Source of the DNA: Pedobacter nototheniae | GTDB lineage: Bacteria; Bacteroidota; Bacteroidia; Sphingobacteriales; Sphingobacteriaceae | Direction: 5' to 3' | Assembly (NCBI RefSeq): GCF_004335085.1 | Contig: NZ_RQRS01000004.1 | Span: forward strand, 125,305-189,304 | Length of the DNA stretch: 64,000 nucleotides | Shown: positions 1 through 9,228 of the stretch, in pieces | Numbering within the stretch: position 1 is the stretch's first letter | Layout of the letters: each line of letters starts with the position of its first letter | Position numbers and translations under genes: made by a program | Notes under the pieces: generated by a model | What the model saw: only the letters and a program-made list of their open reading frames with translations | Told to the model about the DNA's origin: nothing | Databases searched by the model: none

Positions 1-2
1 TT

Positions 3-1181
3 TTCTTTGGATTAATCTTTACCCCCCAAGATTTCTATCTTTTTGCACTGGCCATGCTAATCTTTATCATGTTCATTGTATGCTTTACAGTGGTTTTGGG
101 CAGACTCTGGTGCGGATGGGTTTGCCCTCAAACCATCTTTATGGAGATGGTTTTCCGAAGAATTGAATATTGGATTGAAGGCGATGCCAATAAACAAAGA
201 AAATTGGATCAGCAAAGCTGGAACACAGAAAAGATTGTTAAAAAGGGCAGCAAGCATTTTCTCTTTATGCTTATATCATTTTGTATTGCCAACACTTTTC
301 TAGCCTATATTATCGGTTCAGATTTGTTAATTAAAATTATCACTGAGCCCGTTACAAGTCATCTATCAGGTTTTATATCTATTTGGCTTTTCACCTTTAT
401 TTTTTACGGCATTTTTGCTTATGTAAGAGAGGTAGTTTGTACTGTAATTTGTCCTTATGGTAGGTTGCAAGGTGTTTTGCTCGATAATCAAAGCTTAGTT
501 GTAGCTTATGATTCTAGTCGTGGAGAGCCTCGTGGGCGCATTCAGAAAAATATTTCTAATACCCATTTGGGCGATTGCATTGATTGTGGTCTTTGTGTAC
601 AAGTTTGCCCAACCGGTATTGATATTCGTAAAGGTACGCAGCTAGAATGCGTAAACTGTACCGCCTGTATTGATGCCTGCAATGATGTAATGCTTAAAAT
701 AGAACGACCACCATCTTTAATTGGTTTTTACAATCAAGATTATATTCAGCATAAAAAACCATATAAAATCGGCTTAAAATCTTTAGGCTATGCTGCTGTA
801 CTTTTTGTGGTATTGCTTGTGTTTTCTTCCTTAATTTATAAAAGAGAAAATGTTCAAACAACAGTGCTTCGGGCTAGCGGTACATTATATCAAAATAGGG
901 CAGATGGAAAGGTAAGTAATCTTTACAATGCAGAGCTGATTAACAAAACTAATAAAGCTTTTAAATTTCAGTTTAAACCCAAAAATGAAGGCGATGAAAT
1001 TGAGTTTATTCAAAAAGCGACCGTACTGCCAAAAGAAGGTACTGTACAAATTACATTTTTCCTTATTCGCAAGCAAAACTACATTAAGGCTTATAAAAGC
1101 GATGCAGAGTTTGAAGTAATTGCCAATGGAAAGGTGTTAAGTAATGCTACAACTAGTTTTTTTGCACAGCCTGATAATTAA
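3..1181 (+). CDS. ccoG: Cytochrome c oxidase accessory protein CcoG (5' end outside window)
   Basis: Membrane polyferredoxin that assists copper handling and assembly of cbb3-type cytochrome oxidase. The frame is open from position 3 and reads FFGLIFTPQDFYLF before the first ATG at 54, which is typical internal CcoG sequence, so the gene starts left of the window. Visible are the GRLWCGWVCPQ signature near 100-125, several membrane segments, two ferredoxin-type Cys clusters (CIDCGLCVQVCP near 576-612 and CVNCTACIDAC near 648-680), a further membrane segment near 780-840 and an Ig-like C-terminal domain. fixH follows after 12 bases and a TauE/SafE-like gene after that, the usual order downstream of ccoNOP. 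Confidence 0.95.
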   Translation, partial: FFGLIFTPQDFYLFALAMLIFIMFIVCFTVVLGRLWCGWVCPQTIFMEMVFRRIEYWIEGDANKQRKLDQQSWNTEKIVKKGSKHFLFMLISFCIANTFLAYIIGSDLLIKIITEPVTSHLSGFISIWLFTFIFYGIFAYVREVVCTVICPYGRLQGVLLDNQSLVVAYDSSRGEPRGRIQKNISNTHLGDCIDCGLCVQVCPTGIDIRKGTQLECVNCTACIDACNDVMLKIERPPSLIGFYNQDYIQHKKPYKIGLKSLGYAAVLFVVLLVFSSLIYKRENVQTTVLRASGTLYQNRADGKVSNLYNAELINKTNKAFKFQFKPKNEGDEIEFIQKATVLPKEGTVQITFFLIRKQNYIKAYKSDAEFEVIANGKVLSNATTSFFAQPDN

Positions 1182-1193
1182 ATAATTAAAGAA

Positions 1194-1628
1194 ATGAATA
1201 TGAACTGGGGAACAAAAATTGTGATGGGCATGGTTACTTTCATGCTATTTATCGTGGGGATGGTTATTTACATGTTCGTTGTACACGGAAGGGATGCACT
1301 TATAGAAGAAAATTACTATGAAAAAGGTATCAACTATAATGAAGAATATAACGCCAAACAAAATACAATAAACGATAACGCCCAACCAAATATTCAAATT
1401 AATAAGCAACAAATTATCATTAGCCTAAAAGATAGTGCAAGCTACAAACTAGTTTTAATGCGAGCTGCCAACAATGCCGATGACCTAAAGTACGAAGGGA
1501 ATACCATTGGCGCATCCAATTTAATTTTAATAGATAGAAATAAAATGGGCAAGGGGCTTTGGTTTCTAAATCTTCAGTGGCAACTGGGCAAAAAAGAATA
1601 CCAATTTAAAAAGAACATTATGCTATGA
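1194..1628 (+). CDS. fixH: FixH/CcoH family protein
   Basis: Small single-pass membrane protein involved in assembly of cbb3-type oxidase (FixH family). One N-terminal membrane helix at about residues 7-30 is followed by an NYYEKGINYNEEY segment, characteristic of FixH, and a periplasmic beta-rich domain of about 100 residues. A second ATG at 1200 is an equally possible start. It sits between ccoG and the TauE/SafE-like gene, and its stop overlaps the next start as ATGA, which suggests translational coupling. Confidence 0.88.
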   Translation: MNMNWGTKIVMGMVTFMLFIVGMVIYMFVVHGRDALIEENYYEKGINYNEEYNAKQNTINDNAQPNIQINKQQIIISLKDSASYKLVLMRAANNADDLKYEGNTIGASNLILIDRNKMGKGLWFLNLQWQLGKKEYQFKKNIML

Positions 1629-2329
1629 TAAGCTATTTGCCTTTAGCGTTTATAATGGGCTTATTGGGCAGTTTACATTGCGCTGTAATGTGTGGCCCAT
1701 TAATGTTGGGATTACCTTTTCAAAAAAATAAGCTAATAAATACTGCATTTCAATTATTGATTTACCAGTTTGGCAGGATCTTAATTTACACATCGTTAGG
1801 TTTCATTGTTGGTGCTTTAGGCAGTAGTTTAAGGGTTTTTAGTAACCAAAAAAGTCTTAGTATTTTAATTGGTGCTATTCTTATCCTTTTTACTATTTTA
1901 CATTTAAGTGCAGCTTACCAAAAAAAGCTAAATGGCTTTCAGCTTATCCTAATAAAACCCATTAGTAAAATGATGGCTAAAGTTTTTAAATTGCCATTTT
2001 GGAGCTTTTTTGCCGGAATGCTAAACGGATTAATACCCTGTGGCATGGTATATTTGGCTTTGGCTACAGCTTTAAATACTTCAACTTTGAAGGGAGGGGG
2101 TACTTTTATGTTTTTATTCGGTTTAGGTACCACGCCGTTAATGCTGATGATTTCTCTCGGAGGCGTTTACTTGAAAAAATATATCCGCTTCAATACTCAA
2201 AAACTTATTCCCTGGTTTATGCTCTTTATCGGTATACTCTTTATCCTAAGAGCGTCAGATTTAGGCATCCCTTTCTTATCTCCAAATTCCGCCTCCGGAA
2301 ATCATGGCTCAGTTGTTGAGTGTAGGTAG
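1625..2329 (+). CDS. Sulfite exporter TauE/SafE (DsbD_2-like) membrane protein of the cbb3 cluster
   Basis: Polytopic membrane protein of 234 residues with about six helices. The N-terminus carries HCAVMCGP (C19 and C23), and NGLIPCGMVY occurs mid-protein; both are seen in the DsbD_2/SafE-like family encoded next to cbb3 oxidase genes. A role in copper or redox handling during oxidase maturation is inferred from context; the sulfite exporter name is only a family label. It overlaps fixH by 4 bases. Confidence 0.85.
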   Translation: MISYLPLAFIMGLLGSLHCAVMCGPLMLGLPFQKNKLINTAFQLLIYQFGRILIYTSLGFIVGALGSSLRVFSNQKSLSILIGAILILFTILHLSAAYQKKLNGFQLILIKPISKMMAKVFKLPFWSFFAGMLNGLIPCGMVYLALATALNTSTLKGGGTFMFLFGLGTTPLMLMISLGGVYLKKYIRFNTQKLIPWFMLFIGILFILRASDLGIPFLSPNSASGNHGSVVECR

Positions 2330-2522
2330 TTAATATAAAACCTCATTAAAGTGAGCTATAAAAAGATTATGTAAAATTTAAATCTTAATTAAAGACTTTG
2401 ATTTTTGATTATTTTTAGTTGTAAAATAATATAATATTATAGATTTTATTATACAAATTAATAATACGAAAAACCTTATTATTGACTCGATTTATTTTTA
2501 TAAGTAGTTGTGTATAAAATAT

Positions 2523-2711
2523 ATGATTAGGAAAGGCAAAATCACTTTTATCGATGAGGATAAGAGTGGTGTCATCACAGATGAGAACGAACAGGAAATT
2601 ACTTTTTCCTTAACAGATTTTAAAAGTGAAGTTTGGATTGGGATGGATATTTATTTTAAAATCGAAATGAGCAAAACTGGTTTGGTAGCAAGCGCTATTG
2701 AACCTGTATAA
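2523..2711 (+). CDS. Small OB-fold / cold-shock-like protein
   Basis: Protein of 62 residues beginning MIRKGKITFIDEDKSG, with the beta-strand pattern of a cold-shock domain (KGKIxFIDxxKSGVI, then xITF and a C-terminal SAIEPV). The aromatic RNP1 and RNP2 residues of true CspA proteins are not well kept, so nucleic-acid binding is uncertain. The frame can be extended to a TTG at 2508, but the ATG at 2523 fits the fold better. It stands alone between the cbb3 cluster and the LytTR system. Confidence 0.6.
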   Translation: MIRKGKITFIDEDKSGVITDENEQEITFSLTDFKSEVWIGMDIYFKIEMSKTGLVASAIEPV

Positions 2712-2802
2712 ACCTCTACCCATTTTAAGCTTAATTAAATCGTGTAAATAAATTATCCTCTTTTTGGGTTTATGAACGTGCGTAGCAATTTTTATGATAA
2801 GC

Positions 2803-2819
2803 TATCATATAAATTATTA
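2803..2819. promoter_or_regulatory. Short perfect inverted repeat before the LytTR operon
   Basis: TATGATA-AGC-TATCATA, 7-bp arms and a 3-base centre, 29 bases before the response regulator start. It could be an operator or a leader hairpin; nothing in the sequence decides which. Confidence 0.3.
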
Positions 2820-2848
2820 ATTTGCTGACGAAACCAAAGTAAAATTAC

Positions 2849-3601
2849 ATGATTAGAACCCTTATAATTGAAGACGAGCCCGCCGTTAGAAAAGAAATTA
2901 TTTGGCTCCTTAAGCAAGAAAAGGATTTTAACCTGCTCGGTTCTGCAAACAATGTAAATGATGCCCTTACCTTAATTAATGCCACCCAGCCTCAACTGGT
3001 TTTAATGGATATACAACTTACCGATGGAACTGCATTTGATATTTTAAGCAAGGTTGAAAAAATAGATTTTCGTATTATATTTATTACTGCGTATAACCAT
3101 TTTGCTATAAAAGCCATAAAATATGGTGCGCTGGATTATCTGCTGAAACCATTAGATGAGGCAGAACTTAAAACCGCACTTCAAAAAATTGCTGGTGAAA
3201 AAGGATTAAACGTATCAAAACAAAAGCAACAATTAGAAATTCTAGAAGCTAATAACCACAATGTGGATGGGCTAGAAAGTAGAATTGTGTTGCACACCCT
3301 AGAATATTTGCAAATTGTACAGCTAAAAGATATTGTTTACTGCAGAAGTGATGGCAGCTACACGCATTTTGTTTTAGCCGATGGACAAAAAATTACCATT
3401 TCTAAACCTCTTAAGTTTTATGATGAATTGTTGCCCGAAAAGTGGTTTCTACGTCCACATCAATCTTATTTAGTAAATATTACTTATATCGATAAGTTTT
3501 TAAAAGTTGGCGAGCTATTATTAAAAGATAAAACCGAAATTCCAGTTTCAGATCGTCGCAAAGAGTTTATTATTCAAAGGATTAGTCATTTAGGAACGTG
3601 A
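2849..3601 (+). CDS. LytTR-family response regulator
   Basis: Two-component response regulator of 250 residues: receiver domain (about 1-120) with acidic residues E8, D9 and E10, probable phospho-acceptor D54 in LVLMDIQL, and TAY and LLKPLDE switch motifs; then a LytTR DNA-binding domain (about 145-248) ending in the typical RPHQSYLVN and PVSDRRK motifs. It overlaps the sensor kinase by GTGA at 3598-3601, so the two are a coupled pair with the regulator first. The target is unknown. Confidence 0.93.
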   Translation: MIRTLIIEDEPAVRKEIIWLLKQEKDFNLLGSANNVNDALTLINATQPQLVLMDIQLTDGTAFDILSKVEKIDFRIIFITAYNHFAIKAIKYGALDYLLKPLDEAELKTALQKIAGEKGLNVSKQKQQLEILEANNHNVDGLESRIVLHTLEYLQIVQLKDIVYCRSDGSYTHFVLADGQKITISKPLKFYDELLPEKWFLRPHQSYLVNITYIDKFLKVGELLLKDKTEIPVSDRRKEFIIQRISHLGT

Positions 3602-5550
3602 GAAAAGTAAGCATCTACTACCTATTAATAATCTTGTTTTTATTCTCCTGTAAAGATAAAGCAAGTAATATAACAGAAAGTACAACAGATCAGCACCTCA
3701 AAGCATTTAAGCAATCTGTAGATTCTTTAAAGAAAATACCTGATTTAAAAGCCCGACTTGCCTTTTGGAAACAAAAACAGGCAGATAAGCATTTTCAAGG
3801 AGATTCAATTCTTCAATCGAAAATTGAATATAATATTGCAGGTGTTTTTTATGGTCTTCATGAATCAGATTCCTTAAAAAAGCATATGGAATTGGCCTGG
3901 GCTTTTATGGATAATCAGCCTGGTCATTTTGATGATAAGGTTCTTTTATTTGCAGGTTTAGGCAATGCTGCTAATACCGAACACAAAATTCATCAGGCTA
4001 ATTATTATTTCAATCAAGCGGGGCAGATGATCCTTGCAGATACCACCCTTGGTTTATCTGCAAAGCAAAAAGTAACCATTTTTTTTTCTGCAGCACAATC
4101 AAGCGAAAAGCTTTATCAGTTTAATAATGCTTTTAGCATGAATAGGGAAGCATTAAAATTATTGCCACAACTGCCTGAAGATTATGCCGCTCAATATCGG
4201 GCATACAGTCAAATGTCGCTTTGTTTTTATAAATCTGGTGGCAGTAAAGATTCTGTGTATAAATACATTTCCAAAATGGAAAAATTAAATCGCTTGCAGC
4301 CTGAAGAAACTGAAATTAAGTTTCTTTATGATCGTAAGTCTCTTTACTTTGAACAAACCGATCAAACAGACTCTTCCATCATTTATAATAGAAAGCGGCT
4401 TGTTTTAGAGGAGCAGGAAGAAGCTGAGAAGGGGGCATCAGCAAGAAGTGTAATTTCGGCAAATCTTTTCGGTGCTTATGTAGATTTAACAGCCTCATTT
4501 TTAAGAGATAAACAAGGTGATAGCGCAAAGTTTTACCTCGCGAAATGTAAAAACTTTATCCTTAAATATCCTAAATCCGGCGATGACCAAACCTTTTTAG
4601 GTTATCATCAAAATCTACTCTCTTATTATTTTTTAACCAGGCAATATAAACAGGCAGAAGAGGAGCAAGGCACCTTAATTAATTTATATAAATCTGTTTA
4701 TGAAACAGAAAATGCCCGTGCCGTTGCAGAAATGACATCTATTTATCAGCTTCAGGCAAAGGATAAATCTATAAATACATTAAATCAAACAGTTGGAATT
4801 GCCCAGGGCCGCTTACAAAGCAATCGCCTTTTATTAGTTATAACCACGCTTGTTGCTTTATTAGGTTTAACTATTGCATTGCTTCTTTATTTTATTCAGC
4901 GGCAACGTAAGCTTAATAGCGAAACTGAAAAGGCGTTTTTAGAGCAACGGTTACTGCGTACTCAAATGGAACCTCATTTCATTTTTAACACACTATCTGC
5001 ACTTCAAAGCTTTGTTAGGTTTGATGAAAAAGAAAAAACCTTAAAATATTTAAACCAATTTGGTCGCTTATTACGTAGCAGTTTAGAACTTTCAAGAGAG
5101 CGTTTAGTTCCGCTTAGTGAAGAAATTGCTGCATTAGAAAATTACCTTAGCTTACAGCAAATGAGGTATGATGATGCCTTTCAGTATGAAATAACGCAGC
5201 CAGCAAACGAAGATACCGCCGTTATAATGATTCCACCAATGTTGATGCAGCCATTTGTAGAAAATGCAATTATTCATGGTATTGATGCAAATAGTAAGGA
5301 GGGAAATATTTTTGTTGATTTTAAAATTGATGGTAAACTTTTAAATGTTTCTATACAAGATAATGGAAAGGGATTTGAAAATGAAAATCAAAAGTACGCT
5401 CAACATAAATCCTTATCAACAACCATTAGTAAGGAGCGCTTGCAAATTTTGGCCAAAGAAAGTGGATTGCCCGCAGGAATTATTATAAATAGTAAAACTA
5501 ACGAAGGGACAGTTGTAGAGCTTTGTATCCCGTTCACAATAAATTATTAA
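3598..5550 (+). CDS. TPR-containing sensor histidine kinase (LytS/YehU type)
   Basis: Sensor kinase of 650 residues starting with GTG. The N-terminus is a lipobox signal (LFLFSCKD, Cys about residue 18), followed by a long TPR-like helical sensor region to about residue 400, one membrane helix at about 405-427, and a LytS-type His_kinase domain with QMEPHFIFNTL (H460), then QPFVENAIIHG and DNGKGF in the ATPase domain. It would phosphorylate the overlapping LytTR regulator. A lipid-anchored N-terminus plus a membrane helix places the TPR part outside the cytoplasm; the ligand is unknown. Confidence 0.9.
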   Translation: MRKVSIYYLLIILFLFSCKDKASNITESTTDQHLKAFKQSVDSLKKIPDLKARLAFWKQKQADKHFQGDSILQSKIEYNIAGVFYGLHESDSLKKHMELAWAFMDNQPGHFDDKVLLFAGLGNAANTEHKIHQANYYFNQAGQMILADTTLGLSAKQKVTIFFSAAQSSEKLYQFNNAFSMNREALKLLPQLPEDYAAQYRAYSQMSLCFYKSGGSKDSVYKYISKMEKLNRLQPEETEIKFLYDRKSLYFEQTDQTDSSIIYNRKRLVLEEQEEAEKGASARSVISANLFGAYVDLTASFLRDKQGDSAKFYLAKCKNFILKYPKSGDDQTFLGYHQNLLSYYFLTRQYKQAEEEQGTLINLYKSVYETENARAVAEMTSIYQLQAKDKSINTLNQTVGIAQGRLQSNRLLLVITTLVALLGLTIALLLYFIQRQRKLNSETEKAFLEQRLLRTQMEPHFIFNTLSALQSFVRFDEKEKTLKYLNQFGRLLRSSLELSRERLVPLSEEIAALENYLSLQQMRYDDAFQYEITQPANEDTAVIMIPPMLMQPFVENAIIHGIDANSKEGNIFVDFKIDGKLLNVSIQDNGKGFENENQKYAQHKSLSTTISKERLQILAKESGLPAGIIINSKTNEGTVVELCIPFTINY

Positions 5551-5710
5551 AGTTTAAAGCGAATAATAAATACTTAAAGGCAGATAATAAACAGCCGGTG
5601 CCGAATAATAATACTGTAGTTTATTTTTAAAATATACTTCTAAATTTATTTTAGTCAATCATAAATCCCAGATGAAATTCTGCTGGTATAATTTTTCTAA
5701 AGTAATTATA

Positions 5711-6055
5711 ATGAAAAGACAACCGGCAGTTTTTTGGATTTTAAGCAGTTTTTGTAGCTTATTTTTCTCGCTGTGGGCATTTATTTCATTAAACGAATGG
5801 TGGGTAGTGGGTATTAACAAAAATCTTGCAAACTACCATTGGGGCATAATTGCTGGAAGTGCCTGGTATTACGTAAACCCAAAAATATACTCAATAACTA
5901 TGCTTACCGAGGGGGTGTTAATGTTAATTTGCTTACTGCCAGCAATTTATTTTATGATTAGCTACAATAAAACTAAGGCATATTATTGGTTTACACTATG
6001 TTTAATACTTCTAATTGTAATGCTTATTAGCGCTCAAATTACGCACCTATTTTAA
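5711..6055 (+). CDS. Hypothetical small membrane protein
   Basis: Not recognised. From ATG 5711 it is 114 residues (MKRQPAVFWIL) with three predicted membrane helices and a Trp/Tyr-rich loop between helices 1 and 2. The same frame is open to an ATG at 5672, which would add 13 residues; the later start gives a cleaner N-terminus. It is a single gene downstream of the LytTR/kinase pair with a gap of about 160 bases, so it may or may not be controlled by it. Confidence 0.55.
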   Translation: MKRQPAVFWILSSFCSLFFSLWAFISLNEWWVVGINKNLANYHWGIIAGSAWYYVNPKIYSITMLTEGVLMLICLLPAIYFMISYNKTKAYYWFTLCLILLIVMLISAQITHLF

Positions 6056-6153
6056 AGTTTTATTAACCCTTTCCAAAGGGATTGGCTCAAAAAGTGGTTC
6101 AAAATTTATCTTTATTAGTGAAATCTTCGATGAAAACCTAGAGATATAAATTA

Positions 6154-6263
6154 AGAACCTTTATCATAACTATAGATTTTTCTTTTAAATATTCCCACCT
6201 AAGGTATTAGGTAGTTTGTTCTTTAATGACTTATAAAAAGAAAATATTTATGATAAAGGTTCT
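6154..6263. repeat. Short AT-rich element with 16-bp terminal inverted repeats
   Basis: AGAACCTTTATCATAA at 6154-6169 is exactly inverted at 6248-6263, enclosing 78 bases that include a second small hairpin (ACCTAA-GGTA-TTAGGT). No clear target-site duplication is seen. It lies 10 bases beyond the 3' end of the aldo/keto reductase gene and could be a tiny MITE or an unusual 3'-end structure. Confidence 0.5.
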
Positions 6264-6272
6264 CTCAAAAAG

Positions 6273-7256
6273 CTATACTTTTTCTAATTCAGCTTTAATA
6301 AACGCTAATTCGTTTGCTGTTAAGTCGAAATTCATTGCACCTGCATTAGCAATTGCTTGCACTTTATTTCTTGCACCCGCCAAAACAATAGTAATTCCTT
6401 GTTGCATGGTTGTCCATCTTAATACAAGTTGAGCAACTGTTGCGTTTTTACTTTCAGCAATTGGCGTAATAACCTCTAAAAATGCTTTAACGTTTTTCAA
6501 GTTAAATTGATTGAAATAACCATTTCTGTGGTCATCATTTTTAAGCTTAACATCTTTAAAATATTTACCAGTTAATAATCCGCGTTCCATAGGACTATAA
6601 GCTATAATTCCCTTATTTTGCTCAATAGAGTAGGGCACTAAATCTTTTTCAATATTACGATTAAGCATACTATAAGAAACTTGATTAGAAGCAAGTGAAA
6701 TATTTTTTTCTGCCTCTATCATTTGTTCTACACTATAATTACAAACACCTGCGGCTCTAATTTTACCTTGTTTAATAAGGTCATTTAGTGCTTCCATTGT
6801 TTCAGCAATTGGTGTAGTATCATCTGCCCAGTGTAATTGCAAAAGGTCGATATAGTCGGTTTTTAATCGTTTTAAGCTTTCCTCAACCTCTTTAATAATA
6901 TTGTTTTTAGAGGTGTATTTATAAACAGGAATCTTTTTTCCATTTTCATCAAGATCAAAAAAATGTTCTCCTTTACCTTGATTGCTACCATCCCAAACCA
7001 AACCAAATTTGGTTAAAATTTGCACCTCACTTCTGTTTTTACCTTTTAAAGCATCGCCAATTAATTCTTCACTTAAACCTAGCCCATAAAAAGGAGCGGT
7101 GTCTAAAGTAGTTACGCCATGATCTATTGATGCATGAATAGCTTCGATAGAATCGTTTTTTTCATTTCCTCCCCACATGGTACCACCTATTGCAAAGGCA
7201 CCATAAGTAATTGTGGAAAGTTTTAAATCTGTATTTCCTAATTTTCTATATTCCAT
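6273..7256 (-). CDS. Aldo/keto reductase
   Basis: NADPH-dependent oxidoreductase of 327 residues with the (beta/alpha)8 family motifs: GNTDLKLSTITYGAFAIGG at the start, LDTAPFYGLGLSEELIG (Asp and Tyr of the catalytic set), the Lys in ILTKFG, and DYIDLLQLHWAD with the active-site His. The C-terminal cofactor region has VLAGARN. The length is normal and the substrate cannot be told. It is monocistronic, next to gpmA on the same strand with a 110-base gap. Confidence 0.92.
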   Translation of the reverse strand: MEYRKLGNTDLKLSTITYGAFAIGGTMWGGNEKNDSIEAIHASIDHGVTTLDTAPFYGLGLSEELIGDALKGKNRSEVQILTKFGLVWDGSNQGKGEHFFDLDENGKKIPVYKYTSKNNIIKEVEESLKRLKTDYIDLLQLHWADDTTPIAETMEALNDLIKQGKIRAAGVCNYSVEQMIEAEKNISLASNQVSYSMLNRNIEKDLVPYSIEQNKGIIAYSPMERGLLTGKYFKDVKLKNDDHRNGYFNQFNLKNVKAFLEVITPIAESKNATVAQLVLRWTTMQQGITIVLAGARNKVQAIANAGAMNFDLTANELAFIKAELEKV

Positions 7257-7367
7257 TTGATGTATTTATTTAATGCCACAAAATTCTCGAAAAAATATGC
7301 GTCGCCATAATAACTTAAATCATGTTTAGGTATTATTAAAATAATAGGAAACAGGGAAATTTAGAAA

Positions 7368-8057
7368 CTAGTCCAGATAATAATGTCTCAACTTTTGTAA
7401 GTTATCATCAAACTCATAAACCAAAGGTACACCCGTTGGAATTTCCAAAGTAGTAACTTCTTCATTTGTTAAGCCATCAATATATTTTATTAAGGCTCTT
7501 AAGCTATTGCCATGTGCCGCAATAATAATTTTCTGATCGCTTTGTAAGGCAGGCACAATCGTTTCGGTCCAAATGGGCAAAACGCGGGCAATAGTATCGC
7601 TTAGGTTTTCTGTTACTGGCAATTCAGCTTCTGTCAAAGTTCCATATCTCAAATCCGCTCCAGGGTATCTGGGGTCGTCTTTTTTTAGTGCTGGAGGTTC
7701 TTCATCAGGATCTCTTCGCCATTTATACACTTGTTCCTTACCATATTTTTCGGCAGTTTCAGCCTTGTTTAATCCTTGTAAAGCGCCATAAAAACGTTCG
7801 TTTAAGCGCCATGATTTTATCTCCGGTATCCACAAATGATCCAGCTCCTCTAACACAATGTGCAATGTTTTTATGGCTCTTTTTAATAAGGAAGTGAAAG
7901 CCAAATCGAAATTATATCCATTCTTTAATAAAATAGCACCTGCTTTTTTGGCTTCAATGTAACCGTTTTCAGAAAGATCTACGTCCGTCCATCCAGTAAA
8001 TCTATTTTCGCGGTTCCACAAACTCTCGCCATGCCTAATCAATACTATTTTTTTCAT
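7368..8057 (-). CDS. gpmA: 2,3-bisphosphoglycerate-dependent phosphoglycerate mutase
   Basis: Interconverts 3- and 2-phosphoglycerate in glycolysis. From ATG 8057 the protein starts [15 protein letters not shown], giving the RHG phospho-histidine motif (H9); the second His lies in [12 protein letters not shown]. The family blocks [24 protein letters not shown] and RRDPDEEPP are all present. An upstream in-frame TTG at 8075 would add six residues not found in the family, so ATG 8057 is chosen. At 229 residues it is a normal size for dPGM. Confidence 0.95.
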   Translation of the reverse strand: MKKIVLIRHGESLWNRENRFTGWTDVDLSENGYIEAKKAGAILLKNGYNFDLAFTSLLKRAIKTLHIVLEELDHLWIPEIKSWRLNERFYGALQGLNKAETAEKYGKEQVYKWRRDPDEEPPALKKDDPRYPGADLRYGTLTEAELPVTENLSDTIARVLPIWTETIVPALQSDQKIIIAAHGNSLRALIKYIDGLTNEEVTTLEIPTGVPLVYEFDDNLQKLRHYYLD

Positions 8058-8583
8058 CTTCAATGTAAATTGCAATCTCTAAATCAACAAAATGTAATAT
8101 AGTATCATGTAAAATAAGTTGCAATAAAATAAATTTATATATTTGTTTTTCAGTTGTTTATGTTTTTTGTAGAAAAAAAGTGAACGTCAATATAATAATT
8201 GTTCAAAATTGATGTTTTATATAGAGTAGGTAATTATTATTGCTTGCAATCAACCCTAGTGAGTATTTCTTGATCGTATTTCTTAATATTTCATTATTAA
8301 GCTTAATCTCAAAAAGAGAAGTTTGATTTTGTATATATACTCATAAAAACAAAATTTCTTGTCTCAGTTAAAACAAGTCCAAAATTTGGGTTAGCTTAAT
8401 CTGTGCTTAAAATATTGCCATATCAAAGTTTAAACTTAGTTTAATGATGTTATGGTGCTGTTACCGGTCAAGTGCTGTTTTTACCTAGGATTAGGGATGA
8501 TCCAATTATGGTACTAAACACCTTGGCCTTTTTATTTCAAAAAAGAAAGTGGTTACATTATTAAAATACAACCACTTTTAAAT
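8058..8583. other. Gene-free stretch of about 525 bases
   Basis: No convincing open frame. A TATATTTG box at 8138-8145 faces right, with TTG 16 bases upstream at 8119-8121, so a short transcript from the plus strand is possible. The terminator of the next minus-strand gene lies at 8546-8578. Confidence 0.4.
8546..8578 (-). terminator. Terminator hairpin of the 8584-8913 gene
   Basis: AAAGTGGTT (8546-8554) pairs with AACCACTTT (8570-8578) around a 15-base loop, just beyond the stop codon of the minus-strand gene, followed on that strand by a short U-rich run. Confidence 0.6.
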
Positions 8584-8913
8584 TTATTTAGATAGTAATT
8601 TTTGGTGAATATGTTTGCCAGTCCTTTTTGCCATAACACCAGCAAAAAGCTTAAATAGAAACCCCTTATTTTTAAATACCTTACTTTTAATCATTTTTGA
8701 TAAAAAATTTCCAATTAGGTTTTTTCTGTAAGCAATATTTTCAGTGTGTTTAATGTCACTGAAATTTCTATGCTTAAATCTTAAAATTTTATATTTCAGT
8801 AAGTTAACGCTGTCTTTTGGTATGGAGTGCTCTTTTTCTTTTATTTCGTTTTTTAATGTTTGTAATTGGTTGCAAAGGGATTTATGGTTTTTAATTTGGT
8901 ACTGTTTATTCAT
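8584..8913 (-). CDS. Hypothetical small basic protein
   Basis: Not recognised. It encodes 109 residues, Lys-rich, with a helical N-terminal half (NQLQTLKNEIKEKE) and a C-terminal part alternating hydrophobic and basic residues (FLSKMIKSKVFKNKGFLFKLFAGVMAKR), perhaps amphipathic or membrane-associated. It has its own ATG and a hairpin terminator directly after it, which supports a real gene. Confidence 0.6.
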   Translation of the reverse strand: MNKQYQIKNHKSLCNQLQTLKNEIKEKEHSIPKDSVNLLKYKILRFKHRNFSDIKHTENIAYRKNLIGNFLSKMIKSKVFKNKGFLFKLFAGVMAKRTGKHIHQKLLSK

Positions 8914-9012
8914 AGGCTTTTATTAACGCTTCATTGTAGCAATTTTCTTTTATAGATGTATATGAAGATTAACAAAATTAGATAGACAAGGTTTTTATTA
9001 ATTTGCTTAAAG

Positions 9013-9216
9013 TTAAAGCAAATTATATAACCCATTTTTTGGAAAGAATTTACTTAGCAACTTAATTTCGCCCTTTGGCTGATTATTTTTAGAGAAAATT
9101 CCATCCTTATTTGGAAAAGGATTTTCAACAGAAGGTAGATCTATAAGGTGATTACAATCTGTTATAGGTTGGTTGATAACTTGATTTTGTACGCCAGGTT
9201 TTCTTGTATTTTTCAT
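9013..9216 (-). CDS. Hypothetical 67-residue protein
   Basis: Not recognised. A polar, Asn/Pro-rich small frame with an ATG start 12 bases after the DUF3606 gene on the same strand, so probably co-transcribed. No motif, signal peptide or membrane helix is visible. Supported mainly by position, and less certain than its neighbours. Confidence 0.42.
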   Translation of the reverse strand: MKNTRKPGVQNQVINQPITDCNHLIDLPSVENPFPNKDGIFSKNNQPKGEIKLLSKFFPKNGLYNLL

Positions 9217-9228
9217 CGTTCACATATT

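Noticed and set aside
6226..6432. Plus-strand frame over the 3' end of the aldo/keto reductase
   Set aside because: Antisense to a clear gene, with no motif of its own.
8058..8583. tRNA search in the gap
   Set aside because: No cloverleaf with a GTTCRANNC-type T arm and acceptor pairing found by eye.
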